DNA of 64,000 nt, taken from NCBI RefSeq assembly GCF_035621455.1, contig NZ_CP141823.1, positions 496,001 to 560,000 on the forward strand, in the 5' to 3' direction. Below the pieces are notes generated by a model. The model had not been told where the DNA came from and ran no database searches. It worked only from the letters and a program-made list of their open reading frames with translations. Of this stretch, positions 9,266 to 18,262 are shown one piece after another (the stretch's first letter is position 1; the number at the start of each line of letters is the position of its first letter). The DNA comes from Vibrio natriegens NBRC 15636 = ATCC 14048 = DSM 759 (GTDB lineage Bacteria > Pseudomonadota > Gammaproteobacteria > Enterobacterales > Vibrionaceae). The translations under genes were made by a program, and so were the position numbers.

Positions 9266-9751
9266 GTGGTAAACCTTTCAAGAAGAAGACTCTTTGCAAG
9301 AAAAACGCACACCAATGATGCAGTACGCTTACCTTGGTTAGCACAACCTGAGCAGTTTACAGATGGTTGTACTCGATGCGGTAAGTGTATCGATGTCTGC
9401 GAAACTAAAATTATAACTAAAAGTGACGGCGGCTTCCCTTCGGTCGACTTTAGCATTGATGAATGTACGTTTTGCTATCAATGCGCAGATGCCTGTCCCG
9501 AACCACTATTTTTAGCAGAAACAGAGCAACCTTGGCAGGCAAAAGCACAAATAAATGACAACTGTTTAGCAAAACAAAATGTTGAATGCCGTAGCTGCGG
9601 TGATATGTGCGACCCAATGGCGATTCAGTTCAAATTGGAGCTTGGGAAAGTAGCGCAACCAAATTTAAACCTTGATGAATGTAACGGATGTGGCGCATGT
9701 GTCTCTGTGTGCCCTACTTCATCCATCAATGTGAGCAATATAACAGCCTGA
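9266..9751 (+). CDS. napF: Ferredoxin-type protein NapF
   Basis: 161 residues, cytoplasmic iron-sulfur protein associated with NapA maturation. Four Cys clusters are visible: CTRCGKCIDVC, CTFCYQCADAC, CRSCGDMC and CNGCGACVSVCP. The start is GTG at 9266, supported by GAGGTGG a few bases upstream; the N-terminal VNLSRRRLFARK is typical of NapF. It is the first gene of napFDABC, 37 bp before napD. The control region upstream carries FNR- and NarP-like sites. Confidence 0.95.
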   Translation: MVNLSRRRLFARKTHTNDAVRLPWLAQPEQFTDGCTRCGKCIDVCETKIITKSDGGFPSVDFSIDECTFCYQCADACPEPLFLAETEQPWQAKAQINDNCLAKQNVECRSCGDMCDPMAIQFKLELGKVAQPNLNLDECNGCGACVSVCPTSSINVSNITA

Positions 9752-9788
9752 GCCGTACACATAGAAAGGCAATAACTGAGAGAACGAT

Positions 9789-10097
9789 ATGTCTCTAAAT
9801 GAAGTGCATATTTCAAGTTTGGTAGTACACGTACTGCCTGAGCATCTGGATGAGATCAAGGCCCAGATCGAAGCGTATGAAAACGCCGAGATATACGGTG
9901 ACAGTCCAGAAGGCAAAATCGTTGTGGTGCTGGAGACCGAAAACCAGGGATTCATTACCGATACTATCGATGCGATTAATAATTTACCGAATGTCTTAAG
10001 TACCGTCTTGGTTTACCACCAAATTGAGACTGAACTTGAACAAACAGATAACCAAGACACTGGAACACAACATTCCCAAATTGAGGGTGAAGTATGA
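9789..10097 (+). CDS. napD: NapA chaperone NapD
   Basis: 102 residues. Small cytoplasmic chaperone that binds the twin-arginine signal peptide of NapA until the molybdenum cofactor and FeS cluster are inserted. The N-terminal [19 protein letters not shown] and the IVVVLETE strand are the NapD ferredoxin-like fold. The acidic C-terminal tail (EQTDNQDTG) is somewhat longer than in E. coli. Its TGA overlaps the napA ATG (ATGA), which suggests coupled translation of chaperone and client. Confidence 0.93.
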   Translation: MSLNEVHISSLVVHVLPEHLDEIKAQIEAYENAEIYGDSPEGKIVVVLETENQGFITDTIDAINNLPNVLSTVLVYHQIETELEQTDNQDTGTQHSQIEGEV

Positions 10098-12583
10098 AAA
10101 TGACAAGACGTGCGTTTGTGAAAGCAAACGCGGCTGCATCGGCTGCTGCTGTAGCAGGTATTACATTACCAGCCTCTGCCGCAAACCTGATTGCCAGCTC
10201 TGACCAGAGCAAAATCACATGGGACAAAGCGCCTTGTCGTTTTTGTGGTACAGGTTGTTCTGTTCTAGTTGGTACGCAAAATGGCAAAGTGGTCGCTACA
10301 CAAGGTGATCCAGAAGCGCCGGTAAACAAAGGTCTGAACTGCATCAAAGGCTATTTCCTGTCTAAAATCATGTACGGTCAAGACCGTCTGACACAGCCAT
10401 TGCTGCGCATGAAAGATGGCAAATACCACAAAGATGGCGAGTTTACGCCAGTATCTTGGGATGTCGCTTTCGATACGATGGCTGAGAAGTGGAAAGCATC
10501 GCTAGAGAAAAAAGGCCCAACTAGTGTCGGTATGTTCGGTTCTGGTCAATGGACCGTAATGGAAGGCTACGCTGCAGCAAAAATGATGAAAGCAGGCTTC
10601 CGTTCAAATAACATCGACCCGAACGCACGTCACTGTATGGCTTCTGCGGTAGTTGGCTTCATGCGCGCCTTTGGTATTGATGAGCCGATGGGATGTTACG
10701 ACGACTTCGAGAACGCAGATGCATTCGTTCTTTGGGGTTCTAACATGGCAGAAATGCACCCTGTACTGTGGACACGTATTACTGACCGTCGCCTGAGCCA
10801 CCCTCATGTTCGAGTTAACGTCCTTTCTACCTACTACCACCGTTCATTTGAGCTGGCGGACCATGGCTACATTTTCAATCCTCAGTCTGACCTTGCGATC
10901 GCTAACTTCATCGCCAACTACATCATCGAAAATGACGCGGTAAACTGGGACTTCGTTAACAAGCACACCAACTTCACTCAAGCAGACACCGATATTGGTT
11001 ACGGCTTACGTGATGACGACCCGTTACAAAAAGCGGCTAAAAATCCAAACTCAGGCAAACTGACTGCTATCTCTTTTGAAGAGTACAAAAAGTCTGTTGC
11101 TCCTTACACCGTTGAGAAAGCATCGGAAATCTCTGGTGTAGAAAAAGAGAAACTCATCGAGCTTGCGAAACAATACGCGGATCCAAACACAAAAGTGATG
11201 TCACTTTGGACCATGGGTATGAACCAGCATACTCGCGGCGTATGGATGAATAACCTGGTTTACAACATCCACTTGCTAACCGGTAAAATCGCGACTCCGG
11301 GTAACAGCCCGTTCTCATTGACTGGTCAACCATCAGCTTGTGGTACTGCGCGTGAAGTGGGTACCTTTGCTCACCGTCTGCCAGCAGACATGGTGGTAGC
11401 AAACCCTAAACACCGTGAAATCGCAGAGAAGATCTGGAAACTGCCTGAAGGCACCATTCCACCAAAACCAGGCTTCCACGCGGTTCTTCAAGACCGAATG
11501 CTAAATGACGGTGTATTGAACTGTTACTGGGTTCAATGTAACAACAACATGCAGGCGGGTCCGAACATTAACACTGAGCGTCTTCCTGGTTACCGTAACC
11601 CAGAAAACTTCATTGTGGTGTCAGACCCATACCCAACTGCGACAGCGCAAGCGGCCGACTTGGTACTTCCTACCGCAATGTGGATTGAGAAAGAAGGCGC
11701 TTACGGTAACGCAGAACGCCGTACTCAAGCCTGGTATCAACAAGTTGGTACGGTAGGCGAAGCGAAATCGGATCTATGGCAAGTCATGGAGTTTGCGAAG
11801 CGCTTTAAGATGGAAGAAGTGTGGCCAGAGGAGTTACTCGCAAAAGCTCCTGAATACCGTGGTAAAACCATGTATGACATGCTGTTTAAAAACGGTCAGG
11901 TCGACAAGTTCCCTGTCGAAGAAGCACGTGAACTAAACGACGATTCTCATCACTTCGGCTACTACGTTCAGAAAGGCCTGTTCGAAGAATATGCAACATT
12001 TGGTCGCGGTCATGGTCATGACTTAGCACCTTACGATGTTTACCACACTGTACGCGGCTTACGCTGGCCTGTGGTTGATGGTAAAGAAACGCAATGGCGC
12101 TTTAAAGAAGGCTCTGATCCGTACGCTAAAGCAGGCTCTGGTTGGGACTTTTATGGTAACGCAGATGGTAAAGCGAAGATCATCTCCGCGCCATACGAAG
12201 CGCCACCAGAAATGCCAGATTCCGAATACGATTTATGGCTATGTACAGGCCGTGTTCTTGAACACTGGCATACTGGTACCATGACTCGCCGTGTTCCTGA
12301 GCTTTACAAAGCGGTTCCAGATGCGGTGTGCTACATGCATCCTGAAGATGCGAAAGCACGTAATGTTCGTCGCGGCGAAGAAATACTGATCGCGAATAAA
12401 CGTGGTGAAGTACGAGCACGCGTAGAAACGCGTGGTCGTAACCGCCCTCCACAAGGTTTGGTATTCGTACCGTTCTTTGATGCTCGTATTTTGATTAACA
12501 AGTTAATCCTTGATGCAACTGACCCACTGTCAAAACAGACAGACTTCAAAAAGTGTCCGGTCAAAATCACTAAGATTGCTTAA
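10094..12583 (+). CDS. napA: Periplasmic nitrate reductase catalytic subunit NapA
   Basis: 829 residues, Mo-bis-MGD enzyme reducing nitrate to nitrite in the periplasm. A twin-arginine signal begins [14 protein letters not shown] and ends near PASAA. The [4Fe-4S] ligands are Cys48, Cys51, Cys55 and Cys83. The Mo ligand is Cys181 in [10 protein letters not shown]. Downstream motifs of the DMSO-reductase family follow ([53 protein letters not shown]). Length is normal for gamma-proteobacterial NapA. It starts inside the end of napD and is followed by a stable stem-loop before napB. Confidence 0.98.
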   Translation: MKMTRRAFVKANAAASAAAVAGITLPASAANLIASSDQSKITWDKAPCRFCGTGCSVLVGTQNGKVVATQGDPEAPVNKGLNCIKGYFLSKIMYGQDRLTQPLLRMKDGKYHKDGEFTPVSWDVAFDTMAEKWKASLEKKGPTSVGMFGSGQWTVMEGYAAAKMMKAGFRSNNIDPNARHCMASAVVGFMRAFGIDEPMGCYDDFENADAFVLWGSNMAEMHPVLWTRITDRRLSHPHVRVNVLSTYYHRSFELADHGYIFNPQSDLAIANFIANYIIENDAVNWDFVNKHTNFTQADTDIGYGLRDDDPLQKAAKNPNSGKLTAISFEEYKKSVAPYTVEKASEISGVEKEKLIELAKQYADPNTKVMSLWTMGMNQHTRGVWMNNLVYNIHLLTGKIATPGNSPFSLTGQPSACGTAREVGTFAHRLPADMVVANPKHREIAEKIWKLPEGTIPPKPGFHAVLQDRMLNDGVLNCYWVQCNNNMQAGPNINTERLPGYRNPENFIVVSDPYPTATAQAADLVLPTAMWIEKEGAYGNAERRTQAWYQQVGTVGEAKSDLWQVMEFAKRFKMEEVWPEELLAKAPEYRGKTMYDMLFKNGQVDKFPVEEARELNDDSHHFGYYVQKGLFEEYATFGRGHGHDLAPYDVYHTVRGLRWPVVDGKETQWRFKEGSDPYAKAGSGWDFYGNADGKAKIISAPYEAPPEMPDSEYDLWLCTGRVLEHWHTGTMTRRVPELYKAVPDAVCYMHPEDAKARNVRRGEEILIANKRGEVRARVETRGRNRPPQGLVFVPFFDARILINKLILDATDPLSKQTDFKKCPVKITKIA

Positions 12584-12605
12584 CCCTTCAGATATCGAAT
12601 AAAAC

Positions 12606-12624
12606 GGCCGCCCACGCGGCGGCC
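12606..12624 (+). other. GC-rich intercistronic stem-loop between napA and napB
   Basis: GGCCGCC-cacgc-GGCGGCC forms a 7-bp all-GC stem with a 5-base loop, 23 bp after the napA stop. No T-run follows, so it is more likely an mRNA-stabilising or processing element than a full terminator. It could set the ratio of NapA to the cytochromes. Confidence 0.65.
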
Positions 12625-12662
12625 TGAAAAAGAACTTAAGCCTTAAAGGCGGAGAAGAAACG

Positions 12663-13118
12663 ATGAAAAAATTACTTGTCGCACTTTTATCTGTAGGTGC
12701 TTTGGTGACAGGCATTGCACAAGCTGAGTTAAACAACCCAGGTGGTACTGGTGGACTAGAATCTTTGCGTGGCATGTCTCAACTTGAAGATACTCGCCCT
12801 GCTGACGAGTTTAAAGACTTCCCAAAAGATCAAATCGTTGAGGATAGCTTTGTTTATCAGCCACCGCTGATTCCACATAGTATTCGTAACTATGAGGTGT
12901 CTTTAAACGCGAATAAATGTCTTGCCTGCCATAGCTGGAAAAATGCAAAAGACTCTGGCGCGACAAAAATCAGCGTAACCCATTATGTTAACCGTCAAGA
13001 CGCTGTGCTTGCCGATGTCTCTCCTCGTCGCTTCTTCTGTTTGCAGTGTCACGTTCCGCAAACCGATGCGAAGCCATTAGTGGAAAACGAATTCCAAGCT
13101 GTAGATTCGCTTCAGTAA
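12663..13118 (+). CDS. napB: Diheme cytochrome c NapB (nitrate reductase electron-transfer subunit)
   Basis: 151 residues. Periplasmic small subunit that passes electrons from NapC to NapA. A cleavable signal peptide ends near GIAQA. Two CxxCH heme sites are present (CLACHSW and CLQCHV), with the conserved PPLIPHSI region before the first. A good ribosome site (GGAGAAGAAACG) precedes the ATG. It follows napA by 79 bp, which contain the stem-loop. Confidence 0.96.
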   Translation: MKKLLVALLSVGALVTGIAQAELNNPGGTGGLESLRGMSQLEDTRPADEFKDFPKDQIVEDSFVYQPPLIPHSIRNYEVSLNANKCLACHSWKNAKDSGATKISVTHYVNRQDAVLADVSPRRFFCLQCHVPQTDAKPLVENEFQAVDSLQ

Positions 13119-13146
13119 ATGAAACGCGAGTGCTAAGAGGTTACTT

Positions 13147-13725
13147 ATGAAAATACTTAAAGCGTTTTGGAATAGACTGAAGAGCCCAAGCAAAGCTGCC
13201 GCTGGTGTGGTTTTATTCCTCGGTTTTGCTGGCGGTCTGCTGTTTTGGGGCGCATTTAACACGGGAATGGAAGCGACAAACACCGAAGAGTTCTGCTCTG
13301 GTTGCCACGCGCCAATTGTTGCTGAGATCAAAGAGACTATCCACTACTCAAACCGCTCTGGGGTACGAGCGATTTGTTCAGACTGTCACGTTCCGCATGA
13401 GTGGACAGATAAGATCGTACGTAAAGTTCAGGCTTCAAAAGAGTTGTTTGCTCACTATGTTTTGCGCACTATCGATACGCCAGAGAAATTCCAGGAACGT
13501 CGTGGACATTTGGCAGAACGTGAATGGGCTCGTATGAAGAAAAACGACTCTTTAGAATGCCGTAACTGCCACGAGTTCGACTATATGGACTATTCACAAC
13601 AAGGCTCTCGTGCTTCTGCGCAACACTCTACAGCGTTGGCTTCAGGCGATAAAACCTGTGTAGATTGTCATAAAGGTATCGCACACAAATTACCTGATAT
13701 GCACGGCGTAGAAGGCTGGCAATAA
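13147..13725 (+). CDS. napC: Tetraheme cytochrome c NapC (membrane quinol dehydrogenase)
   Basis: 192 residues. NapC/NirT-family membrane-anchored cytochrome that oxidises quinol and reduces NapB. One N-terminal membrane anchor (VVLFLGFAGGLLFWG) is followed by four heme sites: CSGCH, CSDCH, CRNCH and CVDCH. The ribosome site is AGAGG upstream of the ATG. The operon lacks napG/H here, so NapC is the expected quinol link. Confidence 0.96.
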   Translation: MKILKAFWNRLKSPSKAAAGVVLFLGFAGGLLFWGAFNTGMEATNTEEFCSGCHAPIVAEIKETIHYSNRSGVRAICSDCHVPHEWTDKIVRKVQASKELFAHYVLRTIDTPEKFQERRGHLAEREWARMKKNDSLECRNCHEFDYMDYSQQGSRASAQHSTALASGDKTCVDCHKGIAHKLPDMHGVEGWQ

Positions 13726-13737
13726 GGAGAACTGACC

Positions 13738-13872
13738 ATGAGTACACTAGAATCTGTGATTTGGCACATCCTAGGATACAGCGCAATGCCAGTAATCATC
13801 TTGTCTGGCTTTGTTGGCGTCGCTGCCGTTTCTCTATGGGTGTTGTCGCTGGGTAAAGACAAGAACCTGTAA
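13738..13872 (+). CDS. 44-aa single-span membrane protein at the end of the nap operon (TIGR02808-like)
   Basis: A 44-codon frame starting 12 bp after napC with the ribosome site AAGGAG. The sequence begins MSTLESVIWHILGYSAMPV and contains one hydrophobic helix (VIILSGFVGVAAVSLWVL) ending in SLGKDKNL. From memory it resembles the short TIGR02808 family found in Vibrio-type genomes; I cannot check this. Position and ribosome site argue for co-expression with nap. Its role might resemble the small NapE membrane protein of other nap operons, which is inference only. Confidence 0.78.
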   Translation: MSTLESVIWHILGYSAMPVIILSGFVGVAAVSLWVLSLGKDKNL

Positions 13873-13941
13873 TCCAAACAACGCAATGCATGGATACCCG
13901 AAAGCAACCATGTTCCAAACTTGTTCATGCATCAACCATTA

Positions 13942-13970
13942 AACAGCGCTGGGATAATCTCAGCGCTGTT
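13942..13970. terminator. Strong terminator shared by the nap operon and the phaC-side operon
   Basis: A 10-bp perfect stem, AACAGCGCTG / CAGCGCTGTT, with a 9-base loop and TTGTTTT after it on the plus strand. On the minus strand the same hairpin overlaps the stop codon of the 36-aa ORF, so the last codons of that ORF are inside one arm. Confidence 0.88.
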
Positions 13971-14070
13971 TTGTTTTACGCCGGACCAGATAAAAAAAAG
14001 CGACCACGAGGGCCGCCAAGAGTATCGCCAAAATAATAATGCGGAAGGAAACATAACCATTTAAGGTCAT
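13960..14070 (-). CDS. 36-aa membrane microprotein translationally coupled to phaC
   Basis: The phaC stop codon TGA (14069-14067) overlaps an ATG (14070-14068) as ATGA. The frame it opens runs 36 codons: MTLNGYVSFRIIIL, a continuous hydrophobic helix (about residues 10-28), then the basic tail VRRKTKQR and TGA. One predicted transmembrane span with a positively charged C-terminus is a sensible small membrane protein (N-out/C-in by the positive-inside rule). It has no separate ribosome site, as expected for termination-reinitiation coupling. The stop lies inside the terminator arm. No family is recognised. Reality is inferred from coupling and composition. Confidence 0.6.
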   Translation of the reverse strand: MTLNGYVSFRIIILAILLAALVVAFFYLVRRKTKQR

Positions 14071-15836
14071 TTCACAGGCAATACCTGTTTAACGTAGGTT
14101 CCCGGCGCTTCATCAATCACAGGATTGTTTTCAGAGCCAACAGGGAATGGTTCAACCTGCTCTTCTGGATTGAACTGAAGTAGCCATTCGTTCCAATGCG
14201 TCCACCAGGACCCATCTTTACGTTCAGCACTGCTTAGCCATTCCTCGGCAGAGTCTTCTAGCGTATCGTTCAACCAATAGCCGTACTTGCCCTTAGACGG
14301 TGGATTGACAATACCTGCTATGTGCCCAGATTCACCTAGTACAAACGTCTTGTTACCACCCGTGTTCAGAGCGCCACGGTACGTGCCTTGCCATAGTGCG
14401 ATATGGTCTTCTTTGGTCGATACAAAGTAGCTTGGGATTTTAATCTTATTTAGATCCATCCAAACACCGCCGATTTTCACGCCTTTATCTTGTATCAGTT
14501 TGTTTTCCAAATAGAGCTCTCGAAGCAGGAAGTTATGCGCGGCAGCACTCACGTTGGTACTATCGCTGTTCCAGTACAACAAGTCGAAATCTACCGGACT
14601 ATTGCCTTTCAAGTAATTGTCCACGTAGTAGTTCCAGTACAAGCTGTTCTCACGCAACAAACTGAATGTCACACTTAAAGAACGGCCATCCATGTAACCT
14701 TTCGCGTTGTTCTGCGCTTCTATCGCACTGATGATGACATCATTAATGTAGGCACCCACTTCTCCCGGCTGAGAAAAGTCGAGAAGCGTCGTAAAGAAGG
14801 TCGCGGATTTAATGCGTTTCTTCATGCGCTTCGCCGCATAGTAGGCAACAGTACTTGCAAGAACGGTCCCGCCGATACAGTAACCAACGGCATTGACTTG
14901 CTCTTGACCAGTAATGTCTTCAATCGCTGCGACAGCTTTTACCACACCTTCAGTAACATAATCGCCAAACTCAACGTTCGCTTGCTCTTTACCGGGATTA
15001 CGCCAGGACATCATAAATACAGTGTGTCCTTGCTCCAGCAACCAGCGAACCATCGAGTTCTTCTCGGTGAGATCAAGAATGTAGTACTTGTTAATGAACG
15101 GCGGTACGATCAGCAATGGCGTTGCATTCACCTTTTCCGTCACCGGACGGTATTGGATCAGCTCAAACAGTTCATTTTTGAAAACCACATCACCTGCCGT
15201 GGTGGCGACATCTTCACCAACACGGAAAGCATTGTTGTTGGTCATACGGATTTTTAAAATATCCGCGCTCGACTCAACGTCTTCCTTAAACTGCTCTAAA
15301 CCTACTAATAAGTTTTGACCGTTTTGTTCAAGTGTCAGTTTTAAAAGCTCTGGATTGGTCGCGATGAAGTTAGATGGGGAGAGGGCATTGATGGCTTGGC
15401 GGGAAAAGAAAATAATTCGCTCTTTTGCCTTCTCATCTAAGCCTTCTAATGACTCGATGGTGTCCAAGTACGTTTTACTGAACAAAAGGTAAGATTGCTT
15501 GATGAAGCTATACATCGCCTCATTTTGCCAATCCTCATGAGAGAAACGCTTGTCTCCCCTTTCTGCTTCTATTGTTTGCGTCTTGTTACCTGCCAGAACA
15601 ACGTTCTGCCAGATTTGCAATTGTTGCTCCCACCATTCAGCTTGCAGCTTAAGAATAGCAGCAGGTTGATTGGCAGCTTGTTCAAACAGTTTGGCAGTGT
15701 CCTCAAAGTTCACTTCTTGCATAGCCTTGTTCAAAGGAGAATTCACGACTGCCTTGTTGACTTCGAAATCATGCCACCATTGTTGATTGGTTTCCTGAAG
15801 CTTTACAAGATAGTCCGAAAAGAAGTGTTGAAACAT
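14067..15836 (-). CDS. phaC: Poly(3-hydroxyalkanoate) synthase, class I (PhaC)
   Basis: 589 residues. It polymerises (R)-3-hydroxybutyryl-CoA on the granule surface. The lipase-like box GYCIGGT holds the catalytic Cys; the catalytic Asp is in STKEDHIALW and the His in ESGHIAGIVNPPSKGKYGYW. An N-terminal class I domain (WWEQQLQIWQNVV) is present. The start MFQHFFSDYL at 15836 is preceded by AGGAG; an open frame extends 13 codons upstream without support. Last large gene of phaB-phaA-phaP-phaC. Class I is inferred from length and from the absence of phaE/phaR. Confidence 0.96.
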   Translation of the reverse strand: MFQHFFSDYLVKLQETNQQWWHDFEVNKAVVNSPLNKAMQEVNFEDTAKLFEQAANQPAAILKLQAEWWEQQLQIWQNVVLAGNKTQTIEAERGDKRFSHEDWQNEAMYSFIKQSYLLFSKTYLDTIESLEGLDEKAKERIIFFSRQAINALSPSNFIATNPELLKLTLEQNGQNLLVGLEQFKEDVESSADILKIRMTNNNAFRVGEDVATTAGDVVFKNELFELIQYRPVTEKVNATPLLIVPPFINKYYILDLTEKNSMVRWLLEQGHTVFMMSWRNPGKEQANVEFGDYVTEGVVKAVAAIEDITGQEQVNAVGYCIGGTVLASTVAYYAAKRMKKRIKSATFFTTLLDFSQPGEVGAYINDVIISAIEAQNNAKGYMDGRSLSVTFSLLRENSLYWNYYVDNYLKGNSPVDFDLLYWNSDSTNVSAAAHNFLLRELYLENKLIQDKGVKIGGVWMDLNKIKIPSYFVSTKEDHIALWQGTYRGALNTGGNKTFVLGESGHIAGIVNPPSKGKYGYWLNDTLEDSAEEWLSSAERKDGSWWTHWNEWLLQFNPEEQVEPFPVGSENNPVIDEAPGTYVKQVLPVK

Positions 15837-15902
15837 AGTCTTACTCCTATATTCGGAAAAAACAACGCCGCCCAAATCTAGGGGCGGCGAGAATCGGACA
15901 AA

Positions 15903-16250
15903 TTACGCTGGAGTAACAGTCTTAAGATTTTCCGAAGTCATTTTCTCAACGTCTTCTTTGAATTCTTTTGCGATAGCTTGCAGCTTGTTGCTGTCATCCA
16001 TCATTTGTTGAGAAAGCTTAGTCAGTACGCTTAACTGCTGGCTATTGAACGCAGTCAGAGAAGTCACGTCTTTGATTTCTGACGCTGCTTTCATTTGCGT
16101 AATACCCATTTCACTGTACGTGCGCATCGCGTTAAGTTGAAGCTCAGTTAGTACTTCAACGTTTTTAGTCACAAGCTTGTTGAACTTCAAGTAAGGTTCT
16201 AGCGTTTTTTCTGTTTGATCGCTGAATGTTTTGAAAAAATCAGTGTACAT
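15903..16250 (-). CDS. phaP: Phasin family protein (PhaP)
   Basis: 115 residues. Small amphipathic helical protein that coats polyhydroxybutyrate granules. It starts MYTDFFKTFSDQTEKTLEPY and contains the phasin-type helix KLVTKNVEVLTELQLNAMRTY. There is no signal peptide or Cys. AGGAGATACACC precedes the ATG. It sits between phaA and phaC, the usual place in Vibrio, and is likely the most abundant product of the operon. Confidence 0.9.
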   Translation of the reverse strand: MYTDFFKTFSDQTEKTLEPYLKFNKLVTKNVEVLTELQLNAMRTYSEMGITQMKAASEIKDVTSLTAFNSQQLSVLTKLSQQMMDDSNKLQAIAKEFKEDVEKMTSENLKTVTPA

Positions 16251-16295
16251 GGTGTATCTCCTAGATAAATGAATATAAATGTCCGTTTAAAAAAA

Positions 16296-17507
16296 TTACT
16301 TAATTGCTTTTAGAATGACAGCTGTCCCCATACCGCCACCCACACACAGTGAAGCTACACCGTATTGGGCGTCCTGCTTATGAAGTTCGTGAACTAAAGT
16401 GACCAGAATTCGGTTGCCAGAGGCACCAAGTGGATGACCTAATGCAATCGCACCGCCATTAAAGTTTGCTTTATCTTGAATCGAACTGACTGGAACTTGG
16501 TTTGTTTCCGCCAACTGATGAATCACCCCAAGAGCCTGAGCGGCAAAGGCTTCATTCAGCTCGTATACATCAATATCCTGAATATTAAGCTCTGCTTTCT
16601 TGAGCGCTTTATTCACTGACTCGACTGGCCCTAGCCCCATGATCTTTGGATCGATACCTGACTGCGCATAACTGACAACCTCAGCCAGAGGTGTCAAACC
16701 ATGAGCTTGAACCGCGCTTTCTGATGCCACGATGATCGCACTCGCTCCATCGTTGATTCCTGATGCGTTACCCGCTGTGACTGTACCTTCACGGTCAAAG
16801 GCCGGGCGAAGCTTGCTCAAGCCTTCAAGTGTCGCGTTTGCCTTAGGGTATTCGTCTGTATCGAAAATAATCGTTTCACGGCGCTGAGTTACTTCAACCG
16901 GTACGATTTCATCTTTGAATTTGCCTGCTTCAATCGCGGCGACCGCTTTCTGTTGGCTGGCTAAAGCATACGCGTCTTGCTGCTCGCGGCTAATGCCCAC
17001 TTCCTTTGCCACATTTTCCGCAGTCACACCCATGTGGTACTGATTGTAAATGTCCGTTAGGCCATCGGTGATCAAAAGATCTTTCAGTTCCATGTTGCCC
17101 ATTTTATTCCCATCGCGGACGCTACTAGGAACGATGAACGGGATTTGAGACATCACCTCAACGCCTGCAGCAACAACCACTTGAGCATCACCGCTGCGAA
17201 TGTGAGAAACCGCATCCATCACGGTTTTCATGCCACTACCACAAACCATGTTGACGCCATACGCTGGTACAGACTCCGGAATACCCGCAAATATTGCTGC
17301 CTGACGACCTACGCCCATCCCTTGGCCAGCACTAACGACGTTACCAACAATCACTTCATCAATCTTGTCGCTGCCGAGATTTGCAGCTTCAAGCGCCCCT
17401 TTAATTGCGACTGCTGCCAGATTGCCTGCTGAAGTATTTTTTAAACTTCCACCAAATGCGCCAATAGGTGTACGCTTTGCTGCTACGATATAAACTTTTT
17501 CCATCAT
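16296..17507 (-). CDS. phaA: Acetyl-CoA acetyltransferase (beta-ketothiolase PhaA)
   Basis: 403 residues. It condenses two acetyl-CoA to acetoacetyl-CoA, the first step of polyhydroxybutyrate synthesis. Thiolase residues are in place: nucleophilic Cys in NMVCGSGMK, GHPLGASGNR with the His, and the second Cys in SLCVGGGMG. Two adjacent ATG codons (17507 and 17504) are possible starts; the choice does not change the protein core. Gene order phaB-phaA-phaP-phaC and the 14-bp gap to phaB show a shared transcript. Confidence 0.95.
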   Translation of the reverse strand: MMEKVYIVAAKRTPIGAFGGSLKNTSAGNLAAVAIKGALEAANLGSDKIDEVIVGNVVSAGQGMGVGRQAAIFAGIPESVPAYGVNMVCGSGMKTVMDAVSHIRSGDAQVVVAAGVEVMSQIPFIVPSSVRDGNKMGNMELKDLLITDGLTDIYNQYHMGVTAENVAKEVGISREQQDAYALASQQKAVAAIEAGKFKDEIVPVEVTQRRETIIFDTDEYPKANATLEGLSKLRPAFDREGTVTAGNASGINDGASAIIVASESAVQAHGLTPLAEVVSYAQSGIDPKIMGLGPVESVNKALKKAELNIQDIDVYELNEAFAAQALGVIHQLAETNQVPVSSIQDKANFNGGAIALGHPLGASGNRILVTLVHELHKQDAQYGVASLCVGGGMGTAVILKAIK

Positions 17508-17521
17508 CTCTATCTCTATCC

Positions 17522-18262
17522 TTAGTGCATGTAAAGGCCGCCGTTCACCGACAGTGTTTCGCCGGTGATGTATGCGCCTGCATCACTCACTAAGAAGCTA
17601 ACAGATGCTGCAATTTCTTCTGGTGTCGCTAAACGCTTCATTGGAATCTGATTAGTAATCGATTCCAACACTTCTGGCTTCATTTGCTCTACCATTGGTG
17701 TCCCTGTGTATCCTGGAGCAATCACATTAACGGTAACGCCTGAACGTGCGCCTTCAAAAGCCAACGCCTTAGAGAAGCCGATCATGCCTGCTTTCGCAGC
17801 CGAGTAATTTGCTTGGCCAAACTGCCCTTTCAGACCGTTAACCGACGAGATATTGATGATGCGCCCGCTACCTTTTTCACACATTGCTGCGAAAATTGGT
17901 TGAGTAACGTTGAACAAGCTATTCAGGTTGGTATTGATTACATCGTTCCAAGCTTCTGCGGTCATCTTCTTAAAGACGCCATCACGAGTGATACCTGCGT
18001 TGTTGACAACAACATCAAGCGTCCCCTCTTCTTGAAGCAAAAGGGCTAGCGTTTCTGCACACTGAGCAGTGTCGGTAACATCTAACTCTAAAAGGCGAAC
18101 CTGATCTTTGGTAAACCCTTTGCTGTTAAACCACTCCAACGCACACTCATAGTTGCCAGTGTTGTAAGTAGCGATGACACGATAGCCATCGTTGACGAGT
18201 TGAGAGGAAATTGCGGAACCAATTCCGCCTTTTGACCCGGTGATCAAAGCGACTTTATTCAT
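17522..18262 (-). CDS. phaB: Acetoacetyl-CoA reductase PhaB (SDR family)
   Basis: 246 residues. NADPH-dependent reduction of acetoacetyl-CoA to (R)-3-hydroxybutyryl-CoA. SDR signature: N-terminal ALITGSKGGIG, NNAG, catalytic Ser (INISSVNG) and YSAAK. The C-terminal GETLSVNGGLYMH is diagnostic of PhaB/FabG-type reductases. The start MNKVALITG at 18262 is chosen for GGAG 6 bp upstream; a longer frame from 18274 is less likely. First gene of the pha operon, read from the AT-rich upstream spacer. Confidence 0.95.
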   Translation of the reverse strand: MNKVALITGSKGGIGSAISSQLVNDGYRVIATYNTGNYECALEWFNSKGFTKDQVRLLELDVTDTAQCAETLALLLQEEGTLDVVVNNAGITRDGVFKKMTAEAWNDVINTNLNSLFNVTQPIFAAMCEKGSGRIINISSVNGLKGQFGQANYSAAKAGMIGFSKALAFEGARSGVTVNVIAPGYTGTPMVEQMKPEVLESITNQIPMKRLATPEEIAASVSFLVSDAGAYITGETLSVNGGLYMH

